From: Mycolicibacterium bacteremicum
GTDB taxonomy: Bacteria > Actinomycetota > Actinomycetes > Mycobacteriales > Mycobacteriaceae
Direction of reading: 5' to 3'
NCBI RefSeq assembly: GCF_943913955.1
Contig: NZ_CALUAE010000002.1
Coordinates: 90,210-154,209 of the forward strand
Length of the DNA stretch: 64,000 nucleotides
Below, piece by piece: positions 61,139 through 64,000 of this stretch (positions are counted from its first letter, which is position 1; each line of letters opens with the position of its first letter). The position numbers were made by a program, and so were the translations under genes. The notes under the pieces were generated by a model that made no database searches, was not told the origin of the DNA, and worked only from the letters and a program-made list of their open reading frames with translations.

Positions 61139-61209
61139 ATCACTCCTAAGCTGCGTAATGACAACGGGTGTAGTCAGAATTAATTCCCGACTCGAACGGA
61201 AGGTCGCCA

Positions 61210-62205
61210 GTGACTCAAGATACGTCCGAGACATGCCCGGTGACCAGCGATTCCGCCGCGGTCGCCGGCTGTCCCGTCAGTACGGGTTACGACGCCGTCC
61301 CGCTCGGCCCCGATTCTTTGACCTGGAAGTACTTCGGCCAGTGGACGGGCCTGTTCCAGGGCACCTGGGCCGGTTCGATGCAGAACATGCACCCGCAATT
61401 GGGGGCCGCGGTCGAGGAGCATTCGATCTTCTTCATCGAGCGCATCCCGCGGCTGCTGCGCTCGATCTACCCGATCGGCGGGGTGGTCTTCGACGGTGAC
61501 CGTGCCCCGCAGACCGGTGCGGAGGTCCGCGACTACCACATCGGCATCAAGGGCACGGACAAGCAGGGCCGCCGCTACAGCGCGCTCAATCCCGACGTTT
61601 TCTACTGGGCGCACGCGACGTTCTTCAAGTCGACCCTGTTGGCCGCCGAGAAGTTCGGCGGTGGCATCTCGCTCGCCGACAAGCGGCAACTGTTCGACGA
61701 GCACGTGCAGTGGTATCGGATGTACGGCATGAGCATGCGGCCGGTACCGAAGTCCTGGGAGGAGTTCGAGGCCTACTGGGACCACATGTGCACCCGTGTG
61801 CTGGAGCGCAACTGGGCGGCCGTCACCGTGATGGACCTGTCGACGATGCCCAAACACCCTTCGCTGCAATGGATTCCGGATCCGCTGTGGAAGCTGAACC
61901 TGAAGGTCATGCAGCGCTTCCTGACGTTCATGACCGTCGCCCTCTACGACGAGCCGGTGCGCGAGCTGATGGGTTACACCTGGACACCGCGCCAGCAGTT
62001 CCTGCACGACCGGCTGTGCGCGGTCATCACCTTCGCCGGCAAGGTGCTGCCCAAGCGCTCGCTGATGCATCCGCGTAAGCGCTCGGCGGTCGATCGCGCC
62101 GCCGGCCGGCTGCCCGCCGACTCGCCGTTGGTGCAGACCCCGGCCCGCAACCTGCCGCCCCTCGAATACCGCGGCAATCCGAACTTCTACTGCCCGCAGG
62201 TCTGA
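61210..62205 (+). CDS. MpaB-family (DUF2236) oxygenase-like protein
   Basis: This 331-residue protein of the DUF2236 / latex-clearing-protein-related family has YFGQWTGLFQGTWAGSMQNM, AVEEHSIFFIERIPRLLRSI and YWAHATFFKSTLL. Family members use a heme or a helical fold with conserved Arg/His for oxygenase or dehydratase reactions, and the substrate here is unknown. GTG at 61210 follows GGAAGG. Mycobacterial genomes often carry a homologue next to a tetR gene at this position near desA1. Confidence 0.8.
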   Translation: MTQDTSETCPVTSDSAAVAGCPVSTGYDAVPLGPDSLTWKYFGQWTGLFQGTWAGSMQNMHPQLGAAVEEHSIFFIERIPRLLRSIYPIGGVVFDGDRAPQTGAEVRDYHIGIKGTDKQGRRYSALNPDVFYWAHATFFKSTLLAAEKFGGGISLADKRQLFDEHVQWYRMYGMSMRPVPKSWEEFEAYWDHMCTRVLERNWAAVTVMDLSTMPKHPSLQWIPDPLWKLNLKVMQRFLTFMTVALYDEPVRELMGYTWTPRQQFLHDRLCAVITFAGKVLPKRSLMHPRKRSAVDRAAGRLPADSPLVQTPARNLPPLEYRGNPNFYCPQV

Positions 62206-62232
62206 GGTCACGCGCGGTCTACGGTTGACCGC

Positions 62233-63327
62233 ATGCAGCAGCCCCTCGGCGGTCGCTACGAACTTCGCGGACTCCTCGGCCGTGGCGGCATGGCCGAGGT
62301 CCACGACGGCTGGGACGCGCGCCTGGGCCGCCCGGTGGCGATCAAGCTGATGGACCCCCGGGTCGGAAGCCGGCAGCGGTTCGAGTCCGAGGCGCGCGCG
62401 GCGGCCGCGCTGAGCCACCCGCACATCGTCGCCGTGCACGACAGCGGTGAACAGGACGGCACGCCCTACATCGTGATGGAACGCCTCTCGGGGCGGACGC
62501 TGGCCGACCTGATCGCGGCGGGCCCGATGCCGCCGCCACAGGTGCGGGCGCTGCTGTCGGAGATCCTGTCCGCGTTGGCCGCCGCGCACGCCGCGGGCAT
62601 CCTGCACCGCGACGTCAAGCCGGCCAACATCCTGATCACCGACGCCGGCGGCGCGAAGATCGCCGACTTCGGCATCGCGAAGAGTCCCGAATCCGGGCAG
62701 ACGATGACGGGGCAGCTGTTCGGCACGCTGGGCTATCTGAGCCCCGAGCGGCTGGCCGGCCATCCGGCCACCGCCGCCGACGATCTGTACGCCGCGGGCG
62801 TGCTGGCCGCCGAGGCGCTCATCGGTCGCATCCCGCTGCCGCACGAGAACCTGGCCGTCTTGCGTCCGGATGTCGACGCGACGCTGGTCTCGGCGATCCA
62901 GCGGGCGACCGCACCCGATCCACGGCACCGTTTCGCCGACGCCGGGCAGATGCTGGCGGCACTGTCGGTGCGACCGCCGACGATGGTGCTGGATCAGCCG
63001 CTGCCGGACCCGGCGACGGTCATGGTGGCGGCCCCGCGGCCACGCAGTCGCCGGCGCACGGTGCTCGCGGTGGTGGGCGCGATCGTGGCGGTGCTCGTTC
63101 TCATCGCCGCGTTCCTGGTCGACACCGCCTCGCGCACCGGGACGCCCACGCCCGCGCCGTCGAGCACGACCAGTCCGACTCCGGTCGCGCCGGTGTCCTC
63201 GCCGCCGGTCCTGCCGACCACGACCATCGCGCCCGCCCCGGCGCCCGCGCCAGGTCCGCCGGCCGGGCGTGGCAATGGGGAGAACCGCAAGGGTGAGAAG
63301 GGCCCGAAGCCCAAGCAGGACCGCTGA
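62233..63327 (+). CDS. Membrane-anchored Ser/Thr protein kinase
   Basis: This 364-residue PknB-like kinase has a Gly loop GLLGRGGMAEVHDGWD, VAIKLMD (catalytic Lys), the catalytic loop HRDVKPANILIT, DFGIAKS and activation segment GTLGYLSPERL. After about residue 270 there is one membrane helix (VLAVVGAIVAVLVLIAAFLV) and a Pro/Thr/Ser-rich external tail without PASTA repeats. The last ~25 codons lie in a segment that is duplicated downstream. The signal sensed is unknown. Confidence 0.9.
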   Translation: MQQPLGGRYELRGLLGRGGMAEVHDGWDARLGRPVAIKLMDPRVGSRQRFESEARAAAALSHPHIVAVHDSGEQDGTPYIVMERLSGRTLADLIAAGPMPPPQVRALLSEILSALAAAHAAGILHRDVKPANILITDAGGAKIADFGIAKSPESGQTMTGQLFGTLGYLSPERLAGHPATAADDLYAAGVLAAEALIGRIPLPHENLAVLRPDVDATLVSAIQRATAPDPRHRFADAGQMLAALSVRPPTMVLDQPLPDPATVMVAAPRPRSRRRTVLAVVGAIVAVLVLIAAFLVDTASRTGTPTPAPSSTTSPTPVAPVSSPPVLPTTTIAPAPAPAPGPPAGRGNGENRKGEKGPKPKQDR

Positions 63328-63431
63328 AATGCGGGGCCTGCTGCGCGAGAGTGACGTTCTTGCGGTCCCAGCGGCCGTTGGAGCGCAGAAACGTCACTCT
63401 CGCGGGCCGGAGTAGGCGTGGTGCCCCCACC
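63250..63431. repeat. Direct repeat copy 1 (kinase 3' end to tRNA 3' end sequence)
   Basis: This ~181-bp block recurs at 63551-63731, exactly 300 bp downstream, with only a few differences. It includes the kinase C-terminal codons and stop, a hairpin with arms CGCGAGAGTGACGTT and its complement (63343-63403), and GTGCCCCCACC, which is the 3' end of the tRNA-Lys. Confidence 0.85.
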
Positions 63432-63493
63432 TTCAGCTGCCGAGGGCGGGCGGACGTCGAGACTGAACTGGTGTAGGTGTTTCGGCGCTGAGA

Positions 63494-63548
63494 GCTACCT
63501 GGCTTCAGTTGCGCAGCGCATGAGGCGCTCTGGCTGAAGGCAGGTAGC
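63494..63548. other. Hairpin between the direct repeats
   Basis: GCTACCTGGCTTCAG at 63494-63508 pairs with CTGAAGGCAGGTAGC at 63534-63548 with one mismatch. It lies in the unique 119 bp between the repeats. Confidence 0.55.
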
Positions 63549-63550
63549 AA

Positions 63551-63731
63551 CCAGGTCCGCCCGCGGGGCGTGGCAATGGGGAGAACCGCAAGGGTGAGAA
63601 GGGCCCGAAGCCCCAGCAGGACCGCTGAATGCCCGGCCGGCTGCGCGAGAGTGACGTTCTTGCGGTCCCAGCGGCCGTTGGAGCGCAGAAACGTCACTCT
63701 CGCGGGCCGGCGTTGGCGTGGTGCCCCCACC
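63551..63731. repeat. Direct repeat copy 2, ending in tRNA-Lys
   Basis: Nearly identical to 63250-63431, it repeats the kinase tail codons (out of their gene), the CGCGAGAGTGACGTT hairpin (63643-63703) and ends in the authentic tRNA-Lys 3' end. Confidence 0.85.
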
Positions 63732-63794
63732 AGGGCTCGAACCTGGGACCTGCGGATTAAAAGTCCGTAGCTCTACCGACTGAGCTATAGGGGC
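63722..63794 (-). tRNA. tRNA-Lys (anticodon TTT)
   Basis: The minus strand gives a complete cloverleaf of 73 nt. The acceptor stem pairs GCCCCTA with TGGGGGC, the D arm contains AGCTCAGTCGGTAGAGC, the anticodon loop reads CTTTTAA with TTT, and the T arm is CCAGG-TTCGAGC-CCTGG. No CCA is encoded. Confidence 0.95.
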
Positions 63795-63930
63795 GTGGTG
63801 AAAAAGGATACTTGCCGCCCTGATCAGACGAGTGGGGGTATCCGGTTTGGGATTTCGCGCAGCTGTGTCCTAAGCTATCGAAGCTTCCAACGTCACCGGC
63901 GTTGAGAGCGGCCCGGAGAAATCCGGATAG

Positions 63931-64000
63931 GCCCCCATCGTTTAGCGGCCTAGGACGCCGCCCTTTCACGGCGGTAGCACGGGTTCGAATCCCGTTGGGG
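63931..64000 (+). tRNA. tRNA-Glu (anticodon TTC), 3' end cut by window
   Basis: The sequence starts GCCCCCATCGTTTAGCGGCC. The anticodon loop CTTTCAC holds TTC between the arms GCCGC and GCGGT, and the T arm is ACGGGTTCGAATCCCGT. The last few bases of the acceptor stem lie beyond the window. Confidence 0.93.

Noticed and set aside
61180..62928. 582-codon open frame on the minus strand
   Set aside because: It is a shadow of the MpaB-like gene and the kinase, with His/Arg/Gly-rich composition and no recognisable motif.

Overview
The window is high-GC actinobacterial DNA, almost certainly from a rapidly growing Mycobacterium (Mycolicibacterium-like). The flanks carry the order purM, DUF3073, ygfZ, pabC, nitrobindin, sseC, cysA-type rhodanese, thiX, lmeA, glnR, mshD, pst operon, phoU, LCP protein, dus and desA1. 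This is the mycobacterial chromosomal backbone, with mycothiol synthase and a desA1-type desaturase as lineage markers. Further support comes from leaderless starts, a polycysteine leader peptide and RegX3-type PHO boxes.

Region 1 (1-12,454) is backbone ending inside the host phosphate ABC transporter operon (pstS, pstC, 5' part of pstA). Region 2 (about 12,455-53,980) is a 41.5-kb genomic island inserted inside pstA. The host gene stops after 212 codons at the left junction and its last ~95 codons resume in frame at the right junction. The island ends share an imperfect ~24-bp inverted repeat. Three overlapping tyrosine-recombinase-type genes plus a small HTH/coiled-coil gene (Tn554/recombinase-trio-like) sit at the left end. 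Region 3 (53,981-64,000) is backbone again: pstA 3' end, pstB, phoU, LCP, dus, desA1, TetR, an MpaB-like protein, a Ser/Thr kinase, tRNA-Lys and tRNA-Glu.

The island cargo is mostly metal(loid) and sulfur-stress resistance. An arsenic cluster holds arsR, arsI, arsR, acr3, arsC, a CoA-disulfide-reductase-like flavoprotein, an MFS transporter, a flavin monooxygenase-like protein and arsR. A BlaI/M56 module has two matched operators and controls an MPT63-like secreted protein with a Cys/Met-rich tail. An AraC regulator lies next to a fatty-acid-hydroxylase-like protein. A cadmium-type module holds a CmtR-like ArsR, a P1B ATPase, CadD and a TlpA-like lipoprotein. A persulfide module holds a CstR-type repressor, a CstB-like dioxygenase-rhodanese and a TauE transporter. 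There are also a CadC-type ArsR with DUF3703 and a DsbA-like protein, and a decayed stretch (nhaA remnant, orphan antitoxin).

The right half carries a second arsenate module (arsR-arsC fusion and a longer arsC) transcribed away from a complete second pstSCAB operon. Their shared intergenic region holds both ArsR-type palindromes and a PHO box. It is followed by an atypical response-regulator-like gene, a protein built of five helicase-associated repeats, small regulatory and toxin-antitoxin-like genes, and a 1258-residue nuclease-NACHT protein that looks like an anti-phage defence gene.

The central hypothesis is that the element disables the host phosphate (and arsenate) transporter by inserting in pstA and supplies its own PHO-controlled Pst system together with arsenate reductases and efflux. 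It would therefore replace the arsenate entry route rather than only adding detoxification. This is inference from layout; transport selectivity cannot be read from the sequence.
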